A stretch of DNA of 64,000 bases from positions 368,501 to 432,500 of the forward strand of contig NC_066595.1 in the NCBI RefSeq assembly GCF_905475345.1, written 5' to 3'. The stretch comes from Vespula vulgaris (Eukaryota; Arthropoda; Insecta; Hymenoptera; Vespidae). Every line of letters starts with the position of its first letter. Within the stretch, counting starts at the first letter, position 1. This document shows positions 26,329 to 40,220 of this stretch, piece by piece. A program made the translations under genes and the position numbers. The notes under the pieces were generated by a model. The model was not told the origin of the DNA. It searched no databases and was given only the letters and a program-made list of their open reading frames with translations.

Positions 26329-27909
26329 CTAGTCTGGGAGCCAAGGAGGTGTACGATTCAATCGGCATAAGAACGCGGTAGGAATAGGACGATCGCCAAC
26401 GGAAATCTCGATTTCCTTGCACCGACCCCCGTGAAGCCGTGATCACAAAAGGCGGTTGGGGCAGAGCGGTGTAAGGCGAAGGTGATTACAAATCTTCTTG
26501 CGTGCCGCATTCTCGAGTGCCCAGGTGCAGGAAGAACAATAATGAGTCCGGCTTGTGTACGCATGGACGTTGATGTAGATACTTTAGAGTTCCGGGGCAG
26601 AGTTGGTACGTACGTACGGGCTGCAGTCCTCTTTTCTTCCTCTTCTTCTTTTAATATTCGTCCTCGTCGGCTCGAAGGAAACGAAGAAACGCCTTCTCCC
26701 TTCTTCCCCGTACTTCCGAGGAAGAATCGAAGTACTCACGCCAATCAAGCTGGGTGCTAATAGAAACGAATATGCCCGCTTTCGTGCTTACCTGTCGTCG
26801 TTGGTTTCGTCGTTAGATCGAATTAGGGCCGAAGAAAAGGGTGGAACAGAGAGAAAGAGTCTCGCTTCGTTCCCGAAGAAGGCCACTTCAGGTTCTCCTT
26901 TTGGGAGAACAAGCGGGCCCGCTCGTGAGAATCGAGTCGTCGAGTGCCGTCCTTCTCTCGGCGATTACTCTTGCGAGGCTACTTCCCGTTCGATCGACCA
27001 ATTCCTTATTAACTACCACTCTTAACAGTGCGTTCTACTTTAGAAACGAGCATATATTATTCTTCGCTTTACGTCGGATGAATGGACTCCGAACGCACGA
27101 TGGACGTCAGTCTTCTTTTCGGAGGATAACTTTTAACGGACTTTTGAAGTTTCGAATTTCCTCTAAGACTCATTGTTAATTATTCATCGCTAATTAGCGG
27201 AACGGCGAACGCATAATAAAACTTATTTTTACATATTCAACGCGCGAAATAGGTACGTACCGACGTATGCGGCAGCCCTTAAGAAATATCGCTCGCATGG
27301 AAGAGAATCACAAAACGATTTTAACCGTTAGAGTCCGATTCATTCGGCATCGATGGGGAGATCATCGAGAGATTCCACCATCGAGGGGGTAACCGTTTCG
27401 TCGGAGGGGAGAGTTTTAGCACCGTGCCGATACACGGACAGATGCGCGTGTATACCTCTTGCATCCATTGGCACTTTGATCGCACATGTTCCGGTACGCG
27501 CATATGTATTCGCCATATTGGTAATGCGAGCTACACCTTGCGAATCGTACGTGCGAAGAAAAAAAGATTACTGGATATTCGATCGTAATCAACGAATTTA
27601 ATTTCTTCGATAACTTCAACGATTTCAGAGATGTGAACGAAACGTAGCGAAAAGCGCAACACGTAGGGGGAGCGTATGTACGTACGTCGTAATCCGCAGA
27701 CTCCCTAAATAGCGTCGCATTAAAGGTTGCGTCGGCGATTACAAAACCGTTAAAAGCATTGAGGGAGATCGAGGATATCATCGAAGGCCGAGTATCAATG
27801 GGGAGGTCTTTGGACAGCCTGTGGCCTTCGAGAAGGGGCGGGGAGGATGGGGTGGCGATGCACGTAAAACGCGGACAGATGCCATTGCACCTTTTAAGTC
27901 CATCGACGC

Positions 27910-27913
<4 letters not shown>

Positions 27914-27948
<35 letters not shown>

Positions 27949-27949
27949 T
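27914..27949. repeat. (CT)n microsatellite
   Basis: CT run with TTT interruptions at its 3' end. Confidence 0.9.
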
Positions 27950-30900
27950 TCACACATGCACACACATGCTCGGTCGGTGCGGTTGCCGGTTCTGGCACAA
28001 TGCCAATCTATCGCCCTCGCGGCATCCCTCTCTCTTTCGCAGATTCCAGCAGATGCTGGCACAGTGTACGGGGCTAAAGGGACGAAAAGAAGAGAAGAGA
28101 AAAGTAGAGAAGGGGAAAAGAGGGCTTTGCTAGTTTTGTCTAGGAGGGGTTGAGTTTCGTGCTTACAATGAGTCGCACGGGCAGGTGTGGATTCCCCTTC
28201 GGCCGTTCGTGACGGGCGCGTGCCCCACACGAGCGGGGGCGGGCTCGAAGCGCTCTCCCTCTCTTTTTCTTTCGTCTTCTCTTCGTAGCTCTTCCTCGAG
28301 AGGAGAGAACCCTACGAACGTCTTCGAAGGGATGCTCTTTCGTCTCAGGGTAGGAGGAGGCTGTTGCTGCTGCTGCTGCCGCTGCTGCCGACGACCGGAA
28401 GACCTTGGCGGAAAGACGTCACGTGCGGCCCTTGCATCCGATTACCGTTTTGAAAGAACACGACGAGGAGACTTCTTGCTTCGAAGAGGGTTAGAAGTAG
28501 AACCGTATGTAGGTACGATCGTGTACGTCGATCCGTCTACCACCTTTATACGTATGCGTGTCGGAAAAGAAAAACTCAACCTCCTGTCGATCGATCGTCG
28601 TCTACTACCGTCGTCGCTGGCTTTGGAACTTCTCGAAGGGCGGCGTTAGACGCTCGCCAAGCCCTTTCTCTTTATCTTTCTCTATCGTTTAGGGTCCTCC
28701 TCAAGGAGCAACACCGGATATACCGGGGGAGTTGTTTTGCACGGCGTCGCGCGTTACTCTCGTTAGAAATGTCCTTTTGTCGGGCAAAAGGCGTACCTAC
28801 AGCGTGTCACTTTTCCTTCTTTCATTTTTTTTCCACTTCTTTCTTTTCTCTTCCCAGCTTCTTCCATTTCATTCGAAACTCCAATTCGATCGAAGAAACG
28901 CGCAGCCCTTCTCGAATATCTCAACGGTCATCTCGCACGAGAGGTGGAAGGATAGACGCCGGGGTGGAGGCATGTGTACGAAGAATAATAAGGGTAGAGA
29001 AGAGAAACGTCCATGTGCTCTTTCGCGGAACGCTTACGTTCCCCTTTCGTTTGGGATTTCAAAACGGACGCGTGCCATCGGTGAAAGTCGTTTCGGGACG
29101 AAACAGAAGGGCGAGCTTGGGTTGAAAATAGATCGAGTAACGCGGGAGGATCTATCTCTTCTACGAAAGAGAGAAACATTAAGGTTTCCCTCGAAAAATG
29201 TTTCTTTCCCTTTCGATTAACATCCAAGATATATACCGGAAAGAAAATTTCCTAGGTACGACGTTCTACGTTTCTAGGATGTAAAGAACGTCTCTCTCTC
29301 TTGAACACACGTTACTTATAGATATTGTCGGTTACGAAGAAAACTCGTTTGTCCAGCGGAAAGAAACAAAAGATCGCCGCTTCCTGTGGTCAAGTGCAGC
29401 CGCCTTCGAGACGAAGTAGTTCGCTAATAAGGGCCGGCAAAAATGGAACAGCCGGTGCTCAGGATCGTATTACAGGATCGTACCGAAATTCAAAAGTGCT
29501 TCTCTCCTCTCCAAACAGCGACCGTGTTCTCCCTTTTTCCCTTCTTCACCGTGATACGCTTCGGAGGAAACGCTTCTTAAGGAAGACATTTTTTTTACGA
29601 CTTTTCTACGAATTTTCGAACGATACGACGGACCTACGAGTGATAGCAGAAACGTTACCGAAGGTCTTTTCTTCTTTTTTTTTTGTAGATCCGAACGAAC
29701 GTTCCGGAAGATCCATCGAAGAGTTAAGATTCGCCATAACGAGAAAAGATTTCTTAGCGAGAGCAGATGTCGCTTTATCGAAAGGTACATCTCTCTTCGT
29801 GACAACCCTCTCCTTTTCGAAGAGCCACCCTCTCGAGAAGACGGAGATCAGTATTGTAATCCGCAAGAACAAAACCAACTGGAGGCATGTTCGTTCGAGG
29901 AGAAAAAGAATAGGCATCTCGGATGTCTGCATCCGGTTGGTCATTTCCGGCACGCGCGGAGACACGTGGCCTTATTGCCCCCTGCCGTTGTACTATTAGC
30001 GACTAGCCCCTTCCTCGATGATCCATGAGAGGGGAGAGAAGTATTTTCTTTTAAGGACCCACAAAAATTAGGAACCATCCAACTTAAGAGCCCTGTCACT
30101 AAACACGATCCGAAGAAATCCTCTCGGATCTCGGCCACTCGAAGATGAGATCTGCAAGCCAGAGTCCGACCGCCCTCGTCCGGACTAAAATATTATTCGA
30201 AACGTTCCTATCCAGTCCCTTTTATAAATAGTCTGGAAGAAATAATACCGTAAGCTCCTTGGAAGGAGTCGTCGTTTCGAAATTATTGCTAAAAGGATAA
30301 AAGAAAGAAGGAAGAGAAGTCGTCTCGAAGGTAAAAATCGATTAACGCGGAAGATGAACCGAGAGAGGTAAGAAGGGATGAGAGAATTTTAAAGGTCCTT
30401 CTTTCGAGGAATCTGTGTTCGATTCGGTAGGTACACTTGTGCTTGCCGTTTGCGCAAGGCATTCCGCACTTGCCGCGTTCTCCTTCGTCCTTACACGGTA
30501 CGCGTAGCATGAATGGTCGACGGACTTGAATAGAGAAGATTTCACAAAGAAGCGGCCAAAGGAACCGACAAAGGAGCCTGGTACTTCTTTTGTCGCGGAG
30601 GGTCTCGCAGTCGAGGTGACACACAGAACAGATAGAAAGAGTCGGTGAGTCTGCCAGGATTCCTGTGCCGTGCCGAAGATCGAGAGACGGAATCTCGTTC
30701 TCTCTGGAACGATCATCGAGCAGCCACAAAATGCCGTCCCGCTGTCTCCGCGTAGCATTTTCTTCGACGAACTAGCGAGAGAGAAAGAGAGAAGGAACGA
30801 TGTTTTTCGAACAGAGGCGGAAGAAATGTGTGGACAGGTGAGGGGATGACGGTCCATTGATTCGCCTATGAATTTTTGCATCTGTCCCCGTGGTTTGATC

Positions 30901-33038
30901 TTCGGACCTAGTTTCCAAGAAGCGTGCCACGAGATTCGATCCCCGTCTTTTAAAGATTCTTCGATCTTTCAGGGAGGTATTTTCTATACCCCGTCGTCGG
31001 GATGAACGCCGACGTCGAGAAAAGCATGATTTTTTCCCCAAGGAAGATGGAAAAAAGTTTATTAATCTTGTAGTAATTATACATGAGATCGTGGTGCAAT
31101 GGTACTACTTGACGCTTCGAGACGGACGGACGCGATTCGGTCACAATACGATGCGAATGAATAATTTCCGGAAGAGGCCGATGCCAGGGTCTTCGACCAC
31201 GACTCCTTTCTTCCGGTCGGAGGCAAGAGCATGAATGAAGTTTCGCGACAATGCAAATTCACCCCCAAGAAAAGGGTTGCAATTAGAGCGCACGCGCATT
31301 GGCCCTTCGAGTGTCGCGCGCGTGCATCTGCTCCGCATCTGCGGACAGATGCGTCGTCCTCTCTTTTCCTCTCTCTTCCGAACGAGAGGACAAGCACGAG
31401 AAAGATGAGAGAGAGAGAGAGAGAGAGAACGTCGACTCTTTCGAGAGACCGCCTCGACGAATGCCCGGAAATGAAATTCTAAACACCCTCTCCTAAACCT
31501 TCATCTTCCTTCTCTTTCTTTCTCGCTCTCTCTTCTTTCATATTTTGAACAATACCGAAAAGAAATTGACTGTACAACGTGCGAGCTCATGGGCGGTGCA
31601 ACGATCGTGCGTTATACGGGGATGAAGTTACCACATAGTCTCTTTCTCTTTTTTATTATTTTTTATTTCCATCGAAGGAGATACGCGACCGTATCGACGC
31701 AGGAGCTTTCTCAAATTCGCAGGAGGCAGTCTTTGGCAGCTGAAAGATTCGGAATCTCACTTTGCATCGTCGCTCGTAGCGAAAGCAAAAAGTTTTTCTT
31801 ATAAAGCTAACATCTGCGATCGACACACGCTAAAACGATTTACACAGCTTTTTATTATTTATACGGCGAAGAAAAGGGAGTGAAAATTAGATTTTTCGAT
31901 AAATTTAAGAAGATAGGTATCTTATTTATCGATTTGAGACTGTAAAGCGTTAATAATTGCCTTCTACGCACCCTTCGTAAATGACGCGCGAAGGGTTTAA
32001 TGACAGACGTGAAAGCGATAAGTGCCCGGTTGAAAGGATCGAATGACCGACTAATTAAAGTGAATCTACGTAATATATCAACGGTTTTAGTGGATCCGAC
32101 GCTGTAAAAGTGATACCTTAAACACAGTCTTAGCTTCTTCTCTCGCGATTGAGTCGTTGGTACGCGTTAAGACGAAACTAGCGTTTGCTGGGGTGTAATT
32201 AGACCTCGTACGTCAAGGATTCGAATACTCGAAGAATGTTCCTCGCGTAGTTTCTTATTTCAATGTTCGATCAACTTCTCTCGAGATCTATTCGTGGTGA
32301 CGAAAGTTCGGAAATAATTTACAGTTTCTAGTATTATTTTTAGAAAAGGGACATAGGGACACTCCGTCTCGAAGAATTGGAGAAGGGCGTGCGACGAAAA
32401 CTCCTACTTTCGCCGACGAACTCGAGATTTTCGACAAAACATCAACACACCCGCCTCTTCCTTGAATTTTCTTTGAGCCGCCGACAACGACGACGTTTGC
32501 GTTCGCAAAGAAAGTAATTCTTCGTTGTACGGAAATAGAATCTTCCGATATGGAAAGTGTTTTTCCTACATTTTTAGATAAAAGGACGAGAAAAACCAAA
32601 TACGGCTTAGGAACTTTCTTCGATTACTGTGGACGTTAAACGAGACGGTAGATACTTCCTTTTAGATATTTCTCCTGTTGGAAATTAAAGATCAAGATAT
32701 TACGCGTGAATCAACAGATTCGAAAGCAAAGTCAAACTTTAATTAGCTTGGAAATTATCGATCGGATCTAGTCGAAATTAAAACGGTATCAAAGGGTCAT
32801 TTCATTTCACGGCAATAATTCTTGGAGCGTGGAGCCACTTACTAGTTAAGTATTTTTCATGGCGTAGTAATAGGCAATAGGTCGAAAACTTTATAAGGCA
32901 GATGGCACGAAAGTACCTACTCACTCCCAAAAACACATGTTCTCGAGCCACGTGGTCCGCGGTTACACCCATGGGTGACGGTCCAACCCCCGTCTTACGT
33001 ATGCTTACATGACGCGGATAAACATGCTCTCCCGTTTT

Positions 33039-33258
33039 CTCTCTCTCTCTCTCTCTCTCTCCTTATCGTTCTCCTCGCACGAGGCGAACCGATTCAATCT
33101 TCCTAATGGCATCGTGTTCCTTGCCACGGGCTAATACGATGTATCATGCACCCTAATGGCCAATGGACTGGTACCTGATTATTTTGACCGAGACGATGCG
33201 TGGGCCGGCAGGTGGTGAACTCTATCTCCCCTCCTCTCTCTCTCTCTCTCTCTCTCTC
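33039..33258. repeat. Two (TC)n tracts flanking an E-box-bearing segment
   Basis: TC runs at 33039-33061 and 33233-33258 bracket about 170 bp of complex, non-repetitive sequence that contains CAGGTG at 33209-33214. Confidence 0.85.
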
Positions 33259-35926
33259 CCTCCCTCTATTTCTTCGACGTCGCAATAGGTGAGCACTTTT
33301 TAATAAAAACGTTTTGTTTGCCGAATAAGCCAAGGAGATATTTTATTTCACGGTTTTCCATTTGAGAAAATACAAGCGAGATATTTAGTACGGATGAATA
33401 GGAGAGAGGCGAAGGGTTGCTCATTTTTGGTAGACAAAGAATCGGTCAAGAAAGAGACGTAGAATCAATAAGATTTGATTTACAAGATCCAACAAAGTGA
33501 TGGCGGTCTTTTTTACGGTCGATCACGCCCCCGAGCGTCGAGCCTAATTGACACCGACGTAACTGGCACCTTGACTGCCTCGAAGGGCTTCTCCATCACG
33601 GTCCTCTCGACGTTCCAACGTTTCGCTCGCGGTGTCGAGCTACGATTGTGAGACTAAAGACCGGTTTCGTAATCGGTTTTAAAGGCGCTTCGACCCTCCT
33701 CTTTCTCCTCCTTCTCCACACCTTATGCCCTTAGTCACGAACCATTCGCATTTCCTGCGAAAAGTCCTAACTCTAATACAACCGTCTACGAGCCAATCAT
33801 CGTTAAAGTCAATTGCGATCAATGCGTATTGGAAAATTAAGTACGTTTTCTACGAAGAGAAAACAGTTGACAAAACGAAGCTGCAGGATGCGAGGCGCGC
33901 ATATTGTGAACACGCGCAACGTAGATAAGAGCGGAAGGTGTCCTTCAAAAATTCTTCGAGGTAGAATAAGGACAGGAGGAGAAAGGAAGAAAAAAAAGGA
34001 GGAAAAAACCGACCTGCGCTCTCGAATCTTTATCCCGAGAGATCTCGCTCGTATCGTCTCTAAACAAGGACTAATCCGAAAGTACGACAAACGGATATGA
34101 TAAAAATATCATGGATGGTTTTACGTAGACGGCACGTCCTGTTGTCCGTGCTAGAGGGTGAAAGCCGTGATAACGAACAAACAAAACCGGTTCGTGATAA
34201 ACAGCGTCTTACAACAGGTCGGAGGATTCATTGACAAATACGAGGACCGAAAAACGTGTTCCGTCGAGCGACGAAGAGTGACGCGTTCGAGAACGAAAGT
34301 CAAGTACAAAGTGTAAAGTTAACGAGTTTCGACAAAATCGCATTTTTCTCTTCGCCTGCTGAGAAAAACTAATAAAAAATTGTCGCGTTATATTTGTAAT
34401 AGAACCGCTATTATTCTCGAATAGTAGCGATAGATGTTTCCAACGGTAACGGTGCTCCTACGTTGCCGTCGATACGATCGGAGATAGCGTTATTTGCCAA
34501 TTTGGCAGGTGACAGTCGGTGACACGTCGGTGACGATCGCGCATATAGCAAGACAGCACACCTTGTGGCATTTGTAAATATAGAGCGGATCCCATGAGAA
34601 TCGGCATAGATAATGCGAGGGAAACTTTGTGCATACACGTAACGTGCGTCGGAATCTTTATCTCTCAGCGATATCGAGCAAGCATCGTTCGGATATCGGT
34701 GAACGTGAGATAAGGCGAAGGAAGGGAGTTTCCGTAAACCTGCGAACGCTTCCCCATGCGACGCCTCTTTCGATACCCTCGTACTCTCTCGTTCCACGTA
34801 AGAATAATTACAAATATCAATCTTCAAAGAAATTGAAAAATTATATTTACGATCAGGGTCGAGACAAATTAGTCACAGTCACGTCGATAACGATCTTAAT
34901 CCGCGCGATAAAATTAAAGGGGGAAAAAAAAGTAGAGTATCGATGAACGTTTAACACGTTTTATACTACGGCTTATTTACGAGCTTGGTGACGCGGCAAT
35001 AGGGAACCGTCTCGCGACCGAGGCGAGAAGGGGCATCGAATATCGTTAGAAACCAATGCCTGGGAATTTTAACGTCAAGCAGATTAAACGCGATAATACG
35101 GACTATTATTACGCGCGGGCCTCGTATGATGTATATTGCGGTTTCGTCATTGCAAAAAATCTATAATCCTCGCCTCGCGCTAGACGCCCTGTGTAAAGAT
35201 ATGCCACTGTGTATAATAGCTCAATGTTTCTAATAACCGGTTTCGACCATTTAACTAATGCGTGTATTAAACGATCGGACTTTCGATAGCACTGTCTCTG
35301 GAGGTACTCGCAGCTATCCGATCGCGGAACGAACCTGACTTACCGATTCCAATTTTCAAAGACCCCATTTTATCGAACGCCTTTCTGTCTCGCTTCGTCC
35401 ATTGTTTCCTCGAGACAATATGCTCCAGCGAGAAATGATTTTTTCGTATCGATCTCTCGCGAGATAAAAATTCGCATCGTTTAGATGAATATCGATTTGT
35501 TACTTTTATGCATAACGTCTATTCATTCCAACTGACAGTTCCGTAAGGTGAAACAATTCTACTTATATCGCTGATAAATCGATTGCGATCGAATGTCTTT
35601 TGTCTTGCTCATTGAAACTCGTTTAACGTAGGTATTCCAAAAGAAAAAAGAAAGAGCAAGAAGAAGCAGTAAGAACTTTCGAATCGATCGATTCCAGTGT
35701 CATCGATCCAGCGTACATCCAAAGATGCTAGCTGAAACCGCAAGGTTTACTACCCTCCTCTTTGTGATTTCAACCGCAACCAGCTATCTTCTCACCTTTC
35801 CTCTCGCTGTTTGTTCTCTAACCGCAAGATTGAGCGCATTAATCCCGGCTCATCGTTGGTCTCTCTACCGGTCGGCAAACGCGTACCTCGTTTGGCAAGA
35901 AACAGGATAAAGCGTTTAAAAGAGGA

Positions 35927-35956
35927 GAGAGATAGAGGTAGAGATAGATAGATAGG

Positions 35957-35993
<37 letters not shown>
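35927..35993. repeat. GATA/GA compound repeat
   Basis: A GATA-rich stretch leads into a perfect GA run at 35961-35993. Confidence 0.9.
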
Positions 35994-35995
<2 letters not shown>

Positions 35996-37889
35996 GCGCT
36001 ACGCTGTTTCGTCGTCGATGGTTCCAAAAATGCTGATCCTAATCTCCGTCTGGTACGGATAAAATACACGTGCGCTCGTGTGCTAACATTGGCATTAACC
36101 GTAAAACCGCAGACTTAATATTTACTTCGGTCCATTTTATGACCCACCATCGTATATTTAACTTCTCTAATGACCCTGCCCGGACAGAGGGCTGTTCGTC
36201 GACGTGGTTTTCTTCGGTGGCGCATTAGAATCCAAATCGATAGATATATATAAATTCCAAGATCGTTAGAATTCGCGAAGCCGTGTGATTCCAGCCGCGA
36301 AATTTTCGGAATCCTCGCAAATTAGACGGTTCCTCTATAGAACTTCCAAACACTCGTATTATCGAGCAATTTACATTCGTTTTTCGGCCCTTGCGAAATG
36401 CTACAATTCTCAAACGTTCGTTGAAGATAATCGAATCTCGTTAGAAAAGTATTCATTACAAAAGGTGTCGATAATCGTTTCGAATCGTCAGCGTTTAGAT
36501 ATTTTTCAGTGCACCGATGCACGGTCGTACGTGACGAGCGAATAATTCACAGGAATGACAGCTTCGGTATTTATCGATCAGGTTCGATAACGCACAGTCG
36601 CGTTTGACGCTCGTGAGACTTTTATCGCGCGGCATGTGCTCGAAACCTCGACAAAAATACTACTGTTCTGCAGCCCCATCGACGAAGGAAGGTATAAAGG
36701 CATCACTGTAAAACGACGAAACGTGCTCGAACGAGAACGATCGTCGATCGGCGATTCCAATAAACGAGCCTTGTTTGCGCGAGTTTAGTCCTTTACGACG
36801 GCCCAATTTTTCTCCCAACGGCTTCCTCGATCACGCTCTCTTTGTCACGATCCTAACTCCCGGAACTCGATGCTTTCGGAGGACGTTGAACCCACTTTTA
36901 TGATATTTTTTCATGCCTCGCGATATTCTGGTCTAGCGCGTGCACGCACGAGGAAGGATTTGAAAAATAAAGTATCGCCCGAACTTTTTTCTCTATCCAA
37001 ATATTCGATCTATCAAAGAGGATCAATTTCGTACAATATATTTTACTGTTTTCTTTAGGATATGACGAGAGGAAAAGATCGAGGATTTAGTTCGGGTAAA
37101 ACCTTTTTATCATTTGGATATTCGCGATAATAGACTCGATCTATCGAAAACAGAGCGGCGATCGTCCGGATTAATTAAGCTCCGTTTGTTCGCGATCACG
37201 TCCGATCTCGTTTGCGAAGAATCACGAAAGAAACGGCATTACGTTATTCAGAACGGTCTCTCGGCATGGCCGAGGCCAGGAGCGCTCCGCCAAAGGAAGA
37301 TGATGGATCGTTGGCATTAGATAGGACGTTGGTCTTTCATGAGAAACGTCGGTCAACCGGACTGATACACGAGGCGCGTCTTAATAATGCCATTGAGACT
37401 TTGACGAGTACGTAATATGTTTCGCGAGTAAATCGAAGAAATTGAGGAAATTTTCTCATCTCCTCGGTCGTTTAAATAAATGAGAAATAAAAATAACAAA
37501 AAAATTCAATGGATCAAACCCGTCCTCCCGAGAACGTCGCATCGTTAGATTCTTTTTAATAATACATTACTCCTCTTCGTATTAATCAGCCTGGAAACAT
37601 AAATCAAAGGAAGGACCGAGCTGGAGGAGCGTGAACGCGGAAATATGCTAATACTTGGTAGACGGATCGCAAGGCAAACAAAGATTTCACACGAGGAGCA
37701 CGAAACTCGGGGAGAACTCGGCAGCTCTTTCTTGTTTTTACGTCGTGGCTCTTTCTCCCTCTCTCTCGTCGACGCGCAACTCGGTTGCATATCGTGGTAC
37801 AAAGAACTGGTTGGTTGCTTCGTAGAGACGGGAGGAAGACTGGTCTGGCTTCAGGACTAGACGCAACGGTTGCTGCTCTACCATGGCGA

Positions 37890-37985
37890 CTTCTTCTTCT
37901 TCTACTTTTTCTTCTTCTTCTTCTTCTTCTTCTTCTGCTTCTTCTGCTTCTTCTGCTTCTTCTGCTTCTTCTCCTTCTTCTTCTA
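37890..37985. repeat. (TTC)n trinucleotide repeat
   Basis: About 95 bp of TTC units with periodic TGC interruptions near the 3' end. It reads as poly-Leu on one strand and poly-Arg/Ser on the other, so the ORFs across it are artefacts. Confidence 0.95.
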
Positions 37986-39150
37986 CTCCGTCCGTTTCTC
38001 TGCATATCCGGCTAGTGACAAAATGAAGTTGGTCCCGTGACTGGATGGTGCAACGTTGGTTCTCGCCTCTCGCAGACCTTCCCTTCTTTTCCGTCTATTC
38101 TTTCCTCTACTTTGTTGACGTTCCTACCGACACAGTCATCTTCGTTTTTAGCTTTCACCATCCCTCGGAAGAACGTGTCACTGTTCCCTTTTACCCTTTG
38201 AAATTTACATTTCAAGCTCGACAACGACGACCACGACCGCGGGACACTTCTTTGTCTTCCGCGAGCGAGGCGTCGCAGCGAGATGAGAGGTATCATCGTC
38301 GTCGCTAAGAGGTAGAAGAGGAAGAGAGACGAACGAAGGAAAGGGTGATGGAAGAAGCCTAGAACGAGACAAGGACCGGTCGGAAACGCAAAGCGGAAAA
38401 AGGTGAGAGACTGGGAGAAAAGTTGAAGGGATAACGCGCATTAGGGGTCGTTATAATGGGCCAGTGAGTGTCTTCGCAGGCACAGGTGACTGTGGGAATG
38501 ACCGTTGAGGCTTAGACAGGTTGAGGCTGGTCCCTCCGAAAGACCGTTAGACGTGTGAAAAACTTATACGATAATCCGTGTACGCGTTACTCTTTGGAAA
38601 GAACCTCACGCCAAACTGTTTCAATCTTTTCCAATTTTTAAACGATACAAAGAAAAGATTTTTACCTCCGACAAGAAGTATATCGATCCAACGTATACTC
38701 GATACTTTCTCGTATCGTGCCTGATGTTACGGGGTCGGTAAAATCACAATAAAGAAGGAAGGAGTGAGCTACGAGTGCATCTGCTCGCGGCATTGCCGTG
38801 GGCGTTGGTGGCCAGGTGTCGGGAACTTTTCCAAACGATCATCGTCTTATACGATTCAGTGGCGCGTTAATTGATCGGTCGCGCCGTCGATCGTCGTGCT
38901 GCCCAGAAGGGACGGCGCCTACTCTCTCTTTCTCTCTTCCGTATTAGAACGAGCAAAGGACGGATGTGACTGGAAGGATCGGCGATTTGACTCGCGAGCA
39001 GAATTTGTTTGGCCTCGTTAAACGAGCGTGCACCGGAAAGCCGACGTTGTTTTCGATTTCACGGTTTAAAATATCTTTCTCTTTCACGATACCCACCGCA
39101 AAGAAGGTCGCTCGTCGAACGTCCTCGCAATGGATCGAGAAGCAAGAAAG

Positions 39151-39212
39151 AAAGAAAAAAAAAAGAACAAGACAGAGAAAAAAGAAGAAGAAAGAAAAAA
39201 AGAAAGAAGAAC
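39151..39212. repeat. A/G homopurine tract
   Basis: About 60 bp made almost wholly of A and G (AAGAAAG-type units). Confidence 0.85.
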
Positions 39213-39784
39213 ACGTGAGAAGCAGGAAACGGAACTCGAAGACTATCGCGTTTACGATCTTCTAAGGAGCTTTCGTAAGAGCGTCTAAGCAAGATCTCCG
39301 AGCTGAAAAGTCACGGAGAACGGGAACGGTATCGGTGGCAGTAGCATTTCGGAAGGCGATCGCGATTTTACTGCGACACGTTACGTTATCCTTTAGGTCT
39401 CTCGTTCGGCCCCTTTAAAAACGATTTAACAGATTGGCCGATTTGCGTCGGGCCGATAGTTTACGCGAGCGTGCGGTGTGTGTTTTCGAGATAGCTACCG
39501 TGACGGCTGAACGAGACCACTAGCGAGGAGGAGAGTACGCGAGTACGTACGTACACGTAAATTTCACGTTCTCTCGCGTGACACAGTGCCATAGTTTGGC
39601 GTGTCAGCGAGCATAAGCTAACCGAAGTTAGCGCGAGAGAGTGTTCAGGCAATTAGGAGCGCCGGTACCGCGGAATTCAAGAAAGCTTGCCTCTCTCGAA
39701 TAGACTCGAGGCGAGCAACAACGGGGCACCCAAAGAGTGGACACTCGTTGGCGTGAGCACGTGCGCTCGTGCAAGAGAGGGAGA

Positions 39785-39788
<4 letters not shown>

Positions 39789-39819
<31 letters not shown>

Positions 39820-40018
39820 GGCGGCGATTAGAGGTTCAGCGCTCGGCTCGCGCTTCAATGAGGTGGAACCGGGCGCATTGTCGCCCGTAAATTACGTGAA
39901 TTTTCTTGCAATATCGCCGTAGGCCAGCGATACGAGGCGCCGGCTCGTCCGGGCTCGCCGGCTCTCTTTCTCTCTTTCTCTCTTTCTCTCCTTCCCTCCT
40001 TCCGTCTTTCTTTCTTTC
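39789..40018. repeat. (GA)n run followed by (CTTT)n tract
   Basis: A GA run lies at 39789-39815 and a CTTT/CTCT pyrimidine tract at 39961-40018, with about 145 bp of unique sequence between. Confidence 0.85.
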
Positions 40019-40124
40019 TACGCGCGCGCACGTGCGGCGTAACTTCACCTGATCGCGAGCGCTCGTAATTAAACGACGAAACTCGACCCTCCGAGATTTC
40101 GCTCTCTTTCAACGCTTCGTTGGG

Positions 40125-40130
40125 TTTATT
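40125..40130 (-). terminator. Poly(A) signal downstream of the 40221-40558 exon
   Basis: TTTATT on the plus strand reads AATAAA on the minus strand, about 90 bp after the stop codon of the minus-strand exon. Confidence 0.35.
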
Positions 40131-40220
40131 AAATAAATTATCGAACGAGAGCTCGGCCTCAGCTCTATCGGGAAAACGTAGAAACATAGCTGTGAAATAT
40201 CGTACGATATCGATATCTTT

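Larger units (their letters stand above)
26500..40100. other. Gene-poor sequence
   Basis: No supported gene. Complex non-repetitive islands lie at about 27.78-28.26, 33.09-33.23, 38.44-38.53 and 38.75-38.91 kb, each with CAGGTG. The 224-codon frame at 29325-29999 is Ser/Arg/Phe-rich and without recognisable domains. Confidence 0.5.

Noticed and set aside
29325..29999. 224-codon ORF
   Set aside because: Ser/Arg/Phe-rich, without domains, in stop-poor DNA where several similar ORFs occur.
37604..38015. Poly-Arg/Ser and poly-Leu ORFs
   Set aside because: Direct translation of the TTC trinucleotide repeat.
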